Assembly (NCBI GenBank): GCA_048013815.1
Contig: CM106586.1
Location: 6,014,001-6,078,000, forward strand
Length of the DNA stretch: 64,000 bases
Direction of reading: 5' to 3'
Origin: Setoptus koraiensis
Taxonomy: Eukaryota > Arthropoda
Under the pieces are notes generated by a model. It was not told where the DNA came from and made no database searches. It saw nothing but the letters and a program-made list of their open reading frames with translations. Positions 44,475 through 56,909 of the stretch are shown here, piece by piece (position 1 is the stretch's first letter; each line of letters begins with the position of its first letter). The position numbers and the translations under genes were made by a program.

Positions 44475-45414
44475 GGTTGTTCTTTCGATTAGGTCCCCAC
44501 TCAGATCTTGATGAAACTTCCGGTGTGGGTTCCCCTTGACCCCAATAGAGCGGAAAAAGTAGTCCGGAAGTGCGGAAACTTCCGGTTCCGGTTTTACAAA
44601 AAGTTGAAGCTAGAGCTCTGAAATTCACTGGAGTGACGTTTCAGGCTACTCTTAACAAGATGGAATAATTTTCAGATCTGTGCGACTTCCGGTTTTCTAG
44701 ATATAGTCATATTTGCGGGGTTTGAAGACCGGAAGTGACCAAATTATTGCTTCGCTGCGCTCGGGGATGATGAACATGCGGTGGGTCTGAGAACTCGGCC
44801 TGCGGCCTCGTATTCTGGAGGCCGTCACATCTCCGTCGTCGCTCCCGCGACGACTGCGTGCGACGGGAACCCTTTGGGTAGGGTTGATGAGCGCTTCGGG
44901 TATCGGGCTGCGCCCTCTACCCTCCGCTCACATGACCGCAATCCATCCACAAATGGAGGCGGGGGACCAAAAATAAGGATGAGACAAGTGGGAATACTCC
45001 ATGCATCCTTGTAGTGAATTAATTTTCATCATAAGAATGTGTATCACCAAGGATAAGGATAATACAGAGACGAATCAATTGATTTACAAGCCAATACATG
45101 GTGTTGCGCAGTCCGTGCACATGATGGGCCCGCTCACCGCAACCGCACAGGCCCGGCCGCACCTCTAATTTCAGTTTAACCGCGATATCTAGCAAACCGG
45201 AAGTGATATTAGATTTATTTTGATTTCATCGTGCTCCGCTAGAGGTCACCTACCTGATCCTGAATTTTCAGAGCTCTAGCTTCAACTTTTTGTAAAACCG
45301 GAACCGGAAGTTTCCGCACTTCCGGACCACATAATCCATGATGTGGGGCCCCTGCGGGGCCCGTGTGTGAAGTTTCATCGAATTCTGAGTGGGGACCTAA
45401 TCGAAAGAACACCC
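44475..45414 (-). mobile_element. MITE-like element, type 2 ends, full length
   Basis: A 940-bp element in reverse orientation. It starts GGTTGTTCTTTCGATTAGG and ends TCGAAAGAACACCC. A perfect 8-bp target duplication AAAATTTC lies at 44467-44474 and 45415-45422. The GC-rich core lies at about 44792-44945 on the minus strand. Confidence 0.9.
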
Positions 45415-45420
45415 AAAATT

Positions 45421-45527
45421 TCCGCACTTCCGGGCCACTTTAATTGTTCTTTGGGGCCCATTCGGGGCCCATGTGTGAAGTTTGGAGGAAATAAGGCTGG
45501 GTACGTGTTCCATACAACACCCCCCAT
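45421..45527 (-). mobile_element. MITE-like end, short piece of a fourth type
   Basis: CCGCACTTCCGGGCCAC, GTGTGAAGTTT and a terminus ending CCATACAACACCC repeat the layout of the other right-hand ends with a different terminal sequence. It lies immediately beside the duplicated target site of the previous element. Confidence 0.6.
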
Positions 45528-45699
45528 CTTGCAACCGGTGTCGCATATTCATGTGAGACACCAGAAAATCCTCTCTTTGATTCCAGACACATACGCAAGT
45601 CTCGTTCATAAATACTGTTATGGCTGAACGATCCGTGAGATCCACGGAATAGCTCGTCGCGAAACACCGTGAACTAGACAATCTCCACTGTGTGAAATA

Positions 45700-48600
45700 T
45701 AGACAGCCTCACATCATTTCTTGTTAAATGGGTGGTTGTCGCCAGCGGACTGGGTATTTTCGACGGTGATGTTATTGAATTATCCCGACAGGGATAACAA
45801 TAGAGCTGTCTCATCATATCTAGCCAAGTGATGAGCGAACGAACTAAAAGAGAGAGAGAGAGATTGTGTTGGATAGACAGACAGTGGAACAGTTTGCGCG
45901 TGTCTAATGCATGGCGGAAAGAGAGTGTTGTGGGCTGCGAAACACGCCATGCCAGTGTTTAGGTTCGAGCAAGATATCCGAGATCTAGGGAGATGTATTT
46001 TATAACTAATCCGTGGGTCGTTGCTTGAGCAACTGACGAGCCATTGTTTGCTTGTCATTCGGGTGTCTGGCCCCCCTTCCGTTTTAGTCGTCGCCATCGT
46101 CGTTTTGCTTGTTGTCGCAAGGCGCGCGCGCTTTAGCTTTTGCTCTGTCCCCTGACAACTGTTTGTCTCTGTTTGCTTGCACCATTCACACAAGCAACAC
46201 AATGTTACGTAACAGGACGTGAATGGTAGACGGCTGCGTGTCTGGCTGGACTCAAATGGGCCCCAAACCGACCCGACACACTACTACCTTGAATCGTAAC
46301 ATCGTTGGTTGGCGATAACGCACACACTCACACACACACATGCGGTTGGTGCTGGACATATCGACGATGATAGTGGTGACCGCAAGCCAGCGATGATTGC
46401 TTAGCAAGATAAATAGACTAGCATGCACACACACAAACAACAAGATGGATTGAATTATAATCATATCTACAACTTCTATCGCCCGCCTACCAAACATTCA
46501 GACACGCACTGGCTGCGGCCAATGAGTTTGTGTTGTCTAGCCGCAACACGGACGTTCGTACGATGACGCAACAACAGCAACAGCAACGTGTCTCTATCAT
46601 AATGATTTCGCCCAATTATGCGACTCGCAGTCTCACCACCGGCCACTGACTCAACGGACAGCGCGCGACGTCGCTGGTCACTCATTCGGCCGTCGCCGGC
46701 TAAATTCACGTGCCCGCTACGTGTAGCGGCACTAGAAACGTTTTGTTGTCGTTCGGCAGGCAGTGTGTGTATGTGGGTGTAGATGGCAGTGAGTGTATGT
46801 GTGGCACAAGCAGGCATGCCAACTAGCGCACAATCGATGACGCAATATATAATAATTGTATATCAACAACCAGTGATGTTCGAATAGCGACCGGAAACTG
46901 ACAAGCCAGAGTTCAGCGTGCGTTTGCCAGATAATGTCGGCGTTGTTTGTTTGCAGGCTCGCCGCTCTCCATTGCGCTAGCATCATCATGCATATTGTGT
47001 GTGTTGTTTTTCTCGGATCAACCCACCGGATCAACCATTATATATCATTGTGTGTGATGATAACGTGAAGTTGCACGCGCTATCACGACAAGCTGAGAGA
47101 TCACAATCTTGTTCATTGGCCTGCCATTGGCGCGCATTTTTTGCCTCTTTGTCCATTGGTCTCTCCTGTTTCACTTCCTGTCCAGCAACTTGTCGCGTCG
47201 TTATTTTTATTTTTCATGCTCATCTCACAGACCTTTGTAACCTAATCTCACTCTTTATCTTTTTGTGGCTCCGAGTTATCGAGCTGAAACAGCTGACTGA
47301 ACTGTGGGGCCAGACAAGACAGGTGCTCACAGCATCGACACAAATGCTCGACACATACAAAAGTAAGAATGGATTTATCTTTATGCTGTGTTCCGACCGT
47401 AGTCAGCCGTTCGAGCCTCGAGCGCTGCATGCCCCAATTGGCCACTAGCCGGTGGAATGGCGCACTGCGGCCAGACCCAGCAAAAGTTGCGGACGAGACG
47501 ATGGATTGGAAATCGGACGGAAGTGACTATCTGAGCCTGGTCGGTGGCGTGCTGCCAAACCGGAGTGTCGTGTCTTGAAAATGTCTGCCTCTCGTGGCTG
47601 TCCGACACAAAGCACAACGGCTTCGATTAGTAGTTGCGTCACTTATATTATAGATGTGGCTAGTGTCGGTATTAATGGCTGCACAAAACAAGACACAACA
47701 TTATATGGAGCACGTGGACAAGTGGAGCACGCTTACAATTAGCGACGCGGAACATGATGCGCCCGTGTTGTGTCCTCCTTTCACGAGTGCCCCCCATATC
47801 CGCTTGTGAGCATTAACGGTGACTCAACTGCAACTGCATCTTGCAACCTGACTTTATACGTTGCTGTTGTCTTACATTCAGCTCTCCGTACGTCGTCGTT
47901 GTCGTCGTCGTCTCTTTATTTTATGTTCCAAATCAGTAAATCGTTTGTTTGTTTCTATCTTGTTATAATGTTACACAAAGTGTGTGTATGTGAGTGTGGT
48001 GCAACAATCAGGTGCAGGCTGGTTGTTGTTGCTGTTGTTGCTGTTGTTGCTGTTGCTGCTGTTGTTGCTGTTGTTGTTGCTGCTGTTGGTGGTGGTGCAG
48101 CGCGGCATCAATTTGATTTGTGTATTAGGTTGCCACGTGATAACAGGCTTAAACACAACACACGACAATACGAGAGTGTAAGAGAGGTTGAGAAGAACAG
48201 ACAAGACAAGAAATCGGTGCTGCTGGTGAGAACGCGCTGCCTTTGAGTGGCGACAGAGCCACTAGGAAACATTAACGAAACTTGCTAATGGGTGTAAAGT
48301 AGCAACATTTGTCGCTTGTTGGCAAGCTTGCCAGTCGCTTGTTTGCCATAAATGGGGCCAACGTACCACAAGTGCAACACAAATGATACTACCAGCAATC
48401 GTGTTACGTCTTCTAACAGCTAACAGTTGTAAGTGAAGCAGTTGCGTTATCACGTGCAAATACACAACGACAAAAATCTGTCGCGTCGCTGTTATGGTGT
48501 CGTGGCTGGCTCGTCGCATCGGTATGGCTGGACCCCAAGGACTACCTGATTGTCGCAAAATCTGTTCAACACATTCTGTTTGAGTCGATGTGAGCCATCG

Positions 48601-51600
48601 TGCTGTTATGCAGCAATATGCCAGTATATGGCCTAATCTATTATGCCCCCCGCCCCCCTCCATGGGCACGATATTATTATATGCCTATTATGCCTTTTTG
48701 AGGCCTATTACACCTTTTGAGCCTATTATATTATGCAATGCCAATGGCTATCATCAGATTGATAAGGGCCCCCGTTAAATGGTCGATGAGTTGTTGCAAG
48801 TGTGCGCGCTACGCGCTACTGACCCCATTGTATGCAGTATCGATGATATCAATTAGTGAGTGAGCATGTTGATAGCGTAAACCAATACATAGCCGCTGGC
48901 TGGCTGGCTGGCCGACGCTATGTCGGCGCCAGCATTAATGAGCACACTCTGTGATTTACTGTGTGCTACTGTTAGCACCAGTTACTAGCACCAGTTACTA
49001 GCACCAGTTGAGCCAGCAGTACCTGACGAACGCGTCGCGAGCTATGCGAAGCCTGGGGCCCGTCTGGCCCGACTCGGATGGTGCTTGTAGCACAGTATGT
49101 CTAGCACTGTATTGCCGCGACTGTATTGCCAGGACTGTGCTACTAGGAGGGCCAAAGTATTGCATAACAAAGTATTACATAACAAAGTATTACATGCGGG
49201 CTGTCCGCTTGCACGCGCGTCGTCGATATTGTGGTGGCCAACCAGTGGATTGCAGCCGATTGCGGGTTAGCGCAAATAACCCGTTGATTGTGCACATTGA
49301 GGTGCTCATCTATCTATTTATCGAGCACTGTAACTGATGAAAAAGTAACATTACTTAATGTGCGTGTGTGTGCACCATGTGATCAGGCAAAAGCAACTGT
49401 CTCTATGGTGATTGGTCAGTCGTGTGTCCAGTTGAGCTAGCGGTCCCCTCAATGGCGCCCCACCAGCCAGCACCAGATAAATGGCGCCTGCTCTGGCCCT
49501 AAATGCGGGGGAGTGCACGCGGCACACGTGCATCCAATTCGCACGCTTCAAATCGATCATCGATGGGCCCCATCAATCAATTTGATTTTGGCCCCCTCTC
49601 GGCCATCACCGGCACACGCACCACGGTGAACCACAGCGCACTGCAACGGAATACTAGTGGACCACACAACCAACCATCACCATGCATGATCTCTATCAGT
49701 GTTTGTCTGCCATATTATATATATATTTGTCTGCCTTGGCCCCGCTAACTAGCTGTGTCGGTCACCCGGGCCGGTTACTCCCTAAGTTGGGCGCCCTAAC
49801 TGATGGTTGGGGCATGCAAGACCCATAGCTCAAATTGCCATCTCACTCGGCTCACTTTTGGCCCATTTTGGCCCATTTCGGACACAGTTGAACAGGGCGC
49901 CTTGCATTGTTTTTGGCCTTGTTGTTGATGTTTGTTGTTGCTTGCAGCCTCAAGCGACCATTCAGTGAGTTGTTAGTGTCTTCGGCCACATGGTACCAAC
50001 ACTAGAGGTGCGCGATCCCGATCAGGTGAGCCATTGGTTGTGGGCGATTTTGAGACGATGCAACCGTTAGCATTCGACTGAATCAAATAACACAATGCAC
50101 TTGCTCCATGTGGCCGCTATATCGACAAACAATCTAATATTACAAGCCGACGGATAATACAGTGAATGAGATAATCACTCAATGACTATTGCAGCGTGTC
50201 AAGTGTGGCTCAAGAGTAATCGCACATAATCATTCGGCCCCGTCTATTCGGCATCTGATTCTGATGCTCCACATTCTGCATTCTGGTATGTCTTGCGTTC
50301 GCTTTCACGGCCTGATTGTGCTGGCCCGTCATCGAATCGTTGCAACTTGCAACGGCAGACTTTCTGGCTTGTGCACTGGCTGTGCTGTCATGCCGGCTAT
50401 TCATTGGTGAATATCCTCTGTTTTTCGCAATAATGCAAGCGACCGACTCAACCAATTCTTATCAGGGCCGATAATCGTGAGCTCATTATATTTGGTCTAT
50501 ACATCAATTGTGAAGAGCGCCAACCAAAGCCGACAGATCACCATCAAACAAGCAACCATTATTTACCTGTTTGCGAGCAGAGAGCGCGTTATTCTGGGGC
50601 GCCTCACTGACCGATGGGGCTCGCAACGAGCCGCAGCAGCAGTGGGTGACACGTTCACGTGCTCGCCGTTGTGCGTTGGCTGTTGTCACTGAGAATGTCA
50701 CAAACACGCACACACACACACAAGCGGCCATAGGTGGCCACTGGCCAGGCTGGGTCATGATATTAATTGAATTAAGATCAAGATCATGATGATGCCAGGC
50801 CGAGAGACTCACGCAACAAACAGTCACTGGCGGTTATTAATTGTGCAAGATGTGCAATAGCTTCCATTAGCTTGCCGAGAACGTGCAAAAGCCGTCGCTC
50901 ATTTTATCTTTCGCAGCCACGACACTCAGTTGCTATTTTCAGCCCGTTGGCAAACAAATGACAGATGAATTTCAGCCGTCAAGATAAGCCAACCCGAGTG
51001 ACAAGACTTGTTAGCTGAGAGGGACAAGCGCCAACGAAAGCGGACCAAAGAGAACCTTGTTCGCTTCAGTCTGGGCTCGAGTCCACAAACTGATTACGAT
51101 CATTGGCCTATGAATTTTGCAGAATCACACTGATCGACACACATCACATCTAATAGTTAGAGCGGGTAGCGTTTCATTCGGACAAGTGGACCCCCAATCG
51201 ACGTGATACTGTCGTCGTGGCGATAAAAGCAACAAAAACTATGCCAATCAGCAGTGTGTAAATAAAACTTAGCAAGCAGAGCTTAGCGAGTGCATAAAAT
51301 CAACAAGTATGCTCTAGATTTGGTGTGCCAGTTTGAAATGTTTTGTACCTGTTCATGGCCATAACAATGTTGCCATTGCAAACAAAAAAAGCCCATTTTA
51401 GTGAATTTGGAGAGCGGGCCAGTTGCCAAGATATGCATATCGTTGCATTTGCTTGTTAATGGGTGCTTGCGCCTCCGTCAACTTTGTCATGACAACACTG
51501 GTCAGAGTGTGCCCCTTCGGACGTGCCATCCCATAATGATCCCGCCAACTTATAGAGGGAGCCCTTGGCTGTGTCAGTTTGCGAGGTGCACGAAGCTGCC

Positions 51601-53530
51601 CGTATTGTTATTGGACTTGGGGGCCCCAAGTTGGGGCTTGTGCGTGACTAGGTGCTGATGGCATGTGCCGTCCGTGCCTTCTGAAATTAAACGCACAATA
51701 CTAACTTCGTGTTACGGAGTGCATGCGAATGCACCCTCGCAAATCCCCCAATAAAAGGGGCCCCTTAGCAATGATGACACGGCTATCGGTTCAATGGTAT
51801 TGAGAGCTGCGCTGGCACTGTTGTGAGACACTGTTGCGAAATACTGTAACTGTGCCCGAGTCTCAAGCTAGAATATATTGTAAAGTCGAGAAATAATAAC
51901 AACAGATAAAGAGAATATAATGGTGATAAATAATGTTGTAATAATGTCGCTGGCGCGATATTGCAAGCAAGATTGTTGTTATTATTGCGCAATGTTTGTT
52001 TAATAGTTTATACAAATGACAGTTTGACAGCGGCATTCACATAGCGCTGCTATGATAGCAGCAACCATTGGCAACAACAATGTCCGCATGTGACTACTGT
52101 AACGGGCTGCACAGGAAACGAGATTAAGATATGTTTATCCACACCGTTGGGGTATTTGAACTTTGCTCACTGGGGGTCCGTTCGAAGACGCCGACCACGA
52201 CTAGGTCAGATCAGATCAGATTAGATAATAACAATAACATACACGGCTACTATCGCAATGATGGGCCCACAATGCGGAAGCGGCGGGGGCTTGCCAGCCG
52301 CCCACGAGAGGCTTGCTTGTTGTTGGAATAATAAGATATTATTGCAAATGATGGTTGTCGCTGTTGACAATTAATCCGCGCTAGCCCGGCAAATCGGGGG
52401 CCCGACAGGCGGAATTGCGCGGGCCGGTGAGCCGGTCGTCTCACGTATGAAGCGGATTGGTCGTAATTGGTGCCGTGATATATTTTCGTTTTTGTCCTTA
52501 ATGATTATGAGCGCCGGGCAGTTCGCGCAAGGCATCACAATAAGTAAACTTGACTACATTAGAAAACTGGAACACATCATGTCGAGTACAAAAGCACGTC
52601 GTTCGTTATTGGCGGCCAACGGGACAGTAAACAAACAGCTTATATAAAGAGCACAGACTTGGAATTAGCTTATTAGCAGCATGCGACATGACGCGCAGTT
52701 ATATAATATCGGTCATTATTGCTATCTGTTATCGAGCACCTCTGAAGAGGATATTTACACACATGTCTCACTTGGTGTCGCGTGAGCTGAGCTGAGCTTA
52801 GCAAAAATTTGCTGTTCAGACTATTAAGCACGTAATTATTATTATTATTGTGCTAGCAAGTGAGAGAGATTCGTACGTGTTTGTTGGTCGTGTCAATAGA
52901 GATAAGCACCCACTGCACTGCACACTGATAAGCCAATGATTATCTGTGTGCAACCTCGTTGGGCCCTTCGATTTGGCGATTCGAACGTTCCAATATAAGG
53001 GACGAGCTGCTTTGGCGTAAGGTTTGATCGAAAAAAGTGGCAACATACTGTGAGCTGTTAAATGTATAACCCCACACAACAATATACATACAACTGCCTG
53101 TAACTGTCATGTGTAATGGGGATTCCATGGCCAGCAATATCAATACTTGCTCTCTCCAACAGCATAGAAATTGTATTGTCTCTGGCTCGTTCGCGACTGG
53201 CCACTGAATCTTCGGACACGACAAATTGTCGAGCGGTTACTCACACTCGAAACAGACGAAATAAGTTACTTCCGGTGGAAATTTTTCCAAAATATTTGTC
53301 GAATATACATTATCATCACTTGACAATTGCATATCGCGTGTGCAGATGGTCAAGTTATTGTTTATTTTTCTTTATTGATTTGCATTTTTAGCATTGATTC
53401 ATGTGATCAGGCAAGTGTGGTGAGGATGAATAAGAAAGAGCTGCAAGAGAGATGGTGAATTATCTCGTTTTGCAAATGGACTATTTCTGCTAAGTATACA
53501 ATGTTTATCGACCATATTCTCTCATTTGAT
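45700..53530. other. Long stretch without a recognisable gene
   Basis: About 7.8 kb of mixed sequence with many CA/TG runs and short palindromes such as GGGCCC and GGCGCC. None of the open frames has a domain, signal peptide or splice support. It may be intron, regulatory or simply intergenic DNA of the secreted Ser-rich gene or an unseen gene. A microsatellite lies at 48021-48088 and a 14-bp triplicate (TACTAGCACCAGT) near 48975-49010. Confidence 0.4.
48021..48088 (+). repeat. (GTT/GCT)n microsatellite
   Basis: Interrupted trinucleotide run of GTT and GCT units; its long Leu, Gln/Asn and Ser/Asn frames on both strands are a by-product. Confidence 0.9.
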
Positions 53531-55138
53531 CTAGACACTTTTTGGGGCCTGTTCAACGGATAGCGCCGATATTGCTGACGCCTCTGGCGGTGCTGACACA
53601 ATTGAGCTCGATGGCGATGTTGCTGATGATGTCGCTGCTGCCGCTGCCGCTGCCGCCGCCGATGATGACGATAAAGAGGGAGATGAGGTTGTTGGCGCAA
53701 CCGTGGTGACGCTACTTGTCGCCGAACTAGCCGAACTAGCCGAACCAGCCGAGCTAGATGCTGCTGCTGTTGACGACATTAACGGGGCCCATGGGTCACT
53801 TGTGGGAGCCTGAGCCGGAGCGGGATTGGGGGCACTCGTTGCCTCGAGACCCTCTAAGGCTGATCTAGAACCCGAATATTTCACTTCGGCCTTCACTTCT
53901 GTCTTTTTGTCTTTTTCCCTTGATCTCTCTCGTTCCCTCTCTCGCTCCCGATCTCTCTCCTTTTCCCTTTCCCTTTCTCTCTCTCGATCCTTTTCTCTCT
54001 CTCGATCCTTTTCTCGTTCTCTCTCCCTCTCACGTTCCCTCTCCCTTTCGCGCTCTCTTTCGTGATCCTTCTCCCTCTCCCTGTCTCTGTCCCTATCTCT
54101 GCTGCTGCTGTCTCTGTTTTTATCTTTAAACTTGTCCCTATCAAAGTGATCCTCTTTGCCTCTATCGCGTGTTGTTGCTGATACCGCCGCCGATGCTGTC
54201 CCGTCTGCGCTTGCGCTCACTTTGACCTCGGCCTTGCTAGATGCCATCTCATATCTGGGCTCCAGTGTGACCACTTTTTCGTTCATCTTCATAATTGGGG
54301 GAATTCTGTCGTAGAACGAGCTCTTCTTTGGGTTGATTATCAACGGTTCAGGTAGGTGATCCCAATTGATTCCTTTGCTTCCACTGTCGGTCTTATGCCA
54401 TTCCGAATGAGTGGCGTGGTATTTTTTTCCATCGAATGGCGCCACTGTCATGTAAGTGCGAGAGGGGCGATTTTCTTTTTCCTGGCTCAACAGCTCCGGA
54501 TAACGATGATCAATAGAATGCTGGCGCTGTTTGACCGACATGGGCTCTGGCCATGTGTGCCTCTCGATACTGTGACTGTCATGCTCAAAATATTTTGGAG
54601 GATCTCTGAGGTGATGGTGGGCTCCAATTACTATCGCCTCGGGAAAGCGTATCCTCTCCCTGGACACGTATTCTCTCAGACGATCTATCTGAGGTGGTGG
54701 CACAATTCTCACTTTGGCGCGCACGGAATAACTTGATCCACCAAATGACTGTCTGCGTTCGGGGTAGAAGCCGTACTCGTATGTTTTCTCGTATTTTCTC
54801 TCTGAACGGTGTCCACTATTTGCTGAGCTACTGCTGCTGCTCGCCGATGATGCCGATGAGCCAGATGAGGCCGATGAGCCCGACGATGAGCCAGATGAGG
54901 CCGACGACGAGCCAGACGACGAGCCAGACGATGAGCCAGACGACGAGCTAGACGATGCCGATGATGACGAGTGGTGTCGATCGTCGCCACTGCTCGAGGA
55001 CGCTGCCGAGCTACTTGCCGATTGTTGTCTGTCGTCGTCTCGATATGAGCGTGCCAAGCTCAGATCGGTGACCAGTTGACATAGCAATAGGCCGGACAGA
55101 ATCAATGTAAAAACATTGAATCTTAATATGTTTGCCAT
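53531..55138 (-). CDS. Secreted Ser-rich / Arg-Glu repeat protein
   Basis: A 535-residue single-exon frame. I start it at the ATG of MANILRFNVFTLILSGLLLC (55138), because the eight upstream codons depend on a TTG start. A signal peptide covers about residues 1-29. A Ser-rich region (about 40-110, with GSSSGSSSGSSSAS) follows. A more complex segment (about 115-320) holds KYEKTYEYGFYPERRQSFGG, REYVSRERIRFPEAIVIGAH and INWDHLPEPLIINPKK, which looks like the functional part. Then come a DR/RE tract (about 330-430) and an Ala/Ser/Thr-rich tail. A charged and Ser-rich secreted protein suits cuticle, silk, glue or egg-coat material; this is inference. Frames on the other strand across the repeats are shadows. 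It is divergent from the next gene. Confidence 0.65.
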   Translation of the reverse strand: MANILRFNVFTLILSGLLLCQLVTDLSLARSYRDDDRQQSASSSAASSSSGDDRHHSSSSASSSSSSGSSSGSSSGSSSASSGSSSGSSASSGSSASSASSSSSSANSGHRSERKYEKTYEYGFYPERRQSFGGSSYSVRAKVRIVPPPQIDRLREYVSRERIRFPEAIVIGAHHHLRDPPKYFEHDSHSIERHTWPEPMSVKQRQHSIDHRYPELLSQEKENRPSRTYMTVAPFDGKKYHATHSEWHKTDSGSKGINWDHLPEPLIINPKKSSFYDRIPPIMKMNEKVVTLEPRYEMASSKAEVKVSASADGTASAAVSATTRDRGKEDHFDRDKFKDKNRDSSSRDRDRDREREKDHEREREREREREREREREKDREREKDREREREREKERDRERERERERSREKDKKTEVKAEVKYSGSRSALEGLEATSAPNPAPAQAPTSDPWAPLMSSTAAASSSAGSASSASSATSSVTTVAPTTSSPSLSSSSAAAAAAAAATSSATSPSSSIVSAPPEASAISALSVEQAPKSV

Positions 55139-55863
55139 GGAATAAATGGCTGTCAATGGCAAATTTATTTAAATTGATTAAACCTTGTGACGAAATCAGA
55201 GTACAGTTTGATCCTTTGGCGCTGCCGTTAACAACTATCAAATGTCAACATAGTTTCTATACGGTATCTCTGATGGGATTGGTCGAAAAGTAGAAAAGTT
55301 TGTTATTAGCTGTCAAATGTTAACACTATTTCAAGTAGTAAAAGGCCAATAGTTAAGCTTCACTACCATGTGATCTACTGTAGTTGTGAAGCTTCCATTG
55401 GAAAATTTTAGAGCAGCTTCAACTAGTGAAAATAGTTGGGCTAACATGAAAAGGTAATTGCTATTTTTCATATCAAAACTAGTATCTAAGTGTTACAACA
55501 CTGTTATACTTGCCGATCAATCAAAACATATCAAATGTCGGCTTTGATACAGCAGGCAAATCTCTTGGAGTCTTTACATTTTCAAAAATGAAATCTCATC
55601 CAGCCACTACAACTCTTCATATGTTATATTCACACACCATACAGCTAACTATAATGAGCTGAAATAAGTGTGATTTTTTCGGCTTCACTTTCGCTCTCAG
55701 ATTTCTGGCTCAAGCTAAAATCATGGTATCAGAGCGTGCAAATAAACTTTTTGGGCCCTCATAAATTATAATTTTACCCAAATAGATAGCTACACTTGAA
55801 CACGAAAAAACTGATCCTATTCATTTCTGTTCTTCATCGGGTCTTCGACCTGACCATTTGGCG
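55139..55863. promoter_or_regulatory. Divergent region between the two secreted-protein genes
   Basis: About 725 bases separate the two start codons. AT-rich, no repeat identified. Promoters of both genes should lie here, so the pair could be co-regulated; no specific box is certain. Confidence 0.4.
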
Positions 55864-56909
55864 ATGCATCGATTTCGGATCACCTCCTTAAATCTGCTCT
55901 TTCTATTCGTCGCGATAACATTCCACTATAAAGAAATCGATGGTCACTATACGACTTCGGAACTATTTCGGGGAGAGGATTCCGAGGAACATAAGCTCTC
56001 CTCAGCCTACTCACACGACGAAGAATCTTCATCAGTTTCCTTTGACGATGAAAAACCCTCATCAGCTTATTCGGGCAACGAGGAACCTTCAGCTGCTGAT
56101 TGTTGCGACGAAAAATCAAAATTGGGTCAACATGGACGCGCTCCTTATGCTTTCTTCAATCTTTGCGTCACATTAAAACATGGTAAAACAGTAAGTTAAA
56201 TTTGTTTATCGTGACGCAACTGTGTATATCCTACCTGTGTATGTCAATGAAAAATTGAAAAACATTTATAGCAAGACATTCATTGTATAACTACAAAAAC
56301 ATTCCTTCAAATTGACACATAATATTTCAGGTGTGTAATGTGACAATTGGAGGGGGGACCGGCTCGAAAAAAACGGGTAAGCCAAACCTAGAGCCAGACC
56401 CGCCCCAGAAGCAGGAGCCGCCACCAAAGCCGCCACGAAAGCCTCCGAAAGACCCGCAAGGGCCCGATCCTGGTTATGGTCAGGAACCCCAAGGCCAGAA
56501 ATCCGGTCCGGGACCCGGCCGAGGTAATGGTCGGGGACCCCCCCGAGGTAATGGCCAAGGACCCGGCCGAGGTAATGGTCGGGGACCCCCCCGAGGTAAT
56601 GGCCAAGGACCCGGCCGGGGCAATGGTCAGGGATCCGGCCGAGGTAATGGTCGGGGACCCCCCCGAGGTAATGGTCAGGGACCCGGCCGGGGTAATGGTC
56701 AGGGACCCGGCCGGGGTAATGGTCAGGGACCCGGCTGGGGTAATGGCCAGGGGCCCGGCTGGGGTAATGGTCAGGGACCCCCCCGAGGTAATGGCCAAGG
56801 CCCCTACCGGGGTAATGGCCAAGGACCCTACCGGGGTAATGGCCAAGGACCCTACCGGGGTAATGGCCAAGGACCCTACCGGGGTAATACTCGAAACTAC
56901 CGTGGGTAA
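55864..56909 (+). CDS. Secreted Gly/Pro/Asn repeat protein, 2 exons
   Basis: Exon 1 (55864-56190) starts at ATG and ends at GTAAGT; exon 2 (56331-56909) follows a TTTCAG acceptor in phase 0, giving 301 residues. The N-terminus MHRFRITSLNLLFLFVAITF is a signal peptide. An acidic Ser-rich segment has two similar units (SSAYSHDEE, SSAYSGNEE). A small Cys-containing part spans the splice join (YAFFNLCVTLKHGK then TVCNVTIGGG). The rest is Pro-rich (PPPKPPRKPPKDP), then about 15 copies of an 8-residue unit like GPGRGNGQ. Repeats of this kind suggest a structural, adhesive or defence secretion such as silk, cuticle or saliva; the family is not recognised. A polyadenylation-like AATAAA lies near 56986. 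Confidence 0.75.
56515..56890 (+). repeat. 24-bp coding minisatellite
   Basis: About 15 units of a 24-bp repeat like GGTAATGGTCAGGGACCC within exon 2 of the Gly/Pro/Asn repeat gene. Runs of identical units at the right end (GGACCCTACCGGGG) point to recent unequal exchange. Confidence 0.9.

Noticed and set aside
53826-54951. Long plus-strand frames across the Ser/Arg-Glu repeat gene
   Set aside because: They are mirror readings of low-complexity DNA; only the minus-strand frame has a signal peptide and complex sequence.
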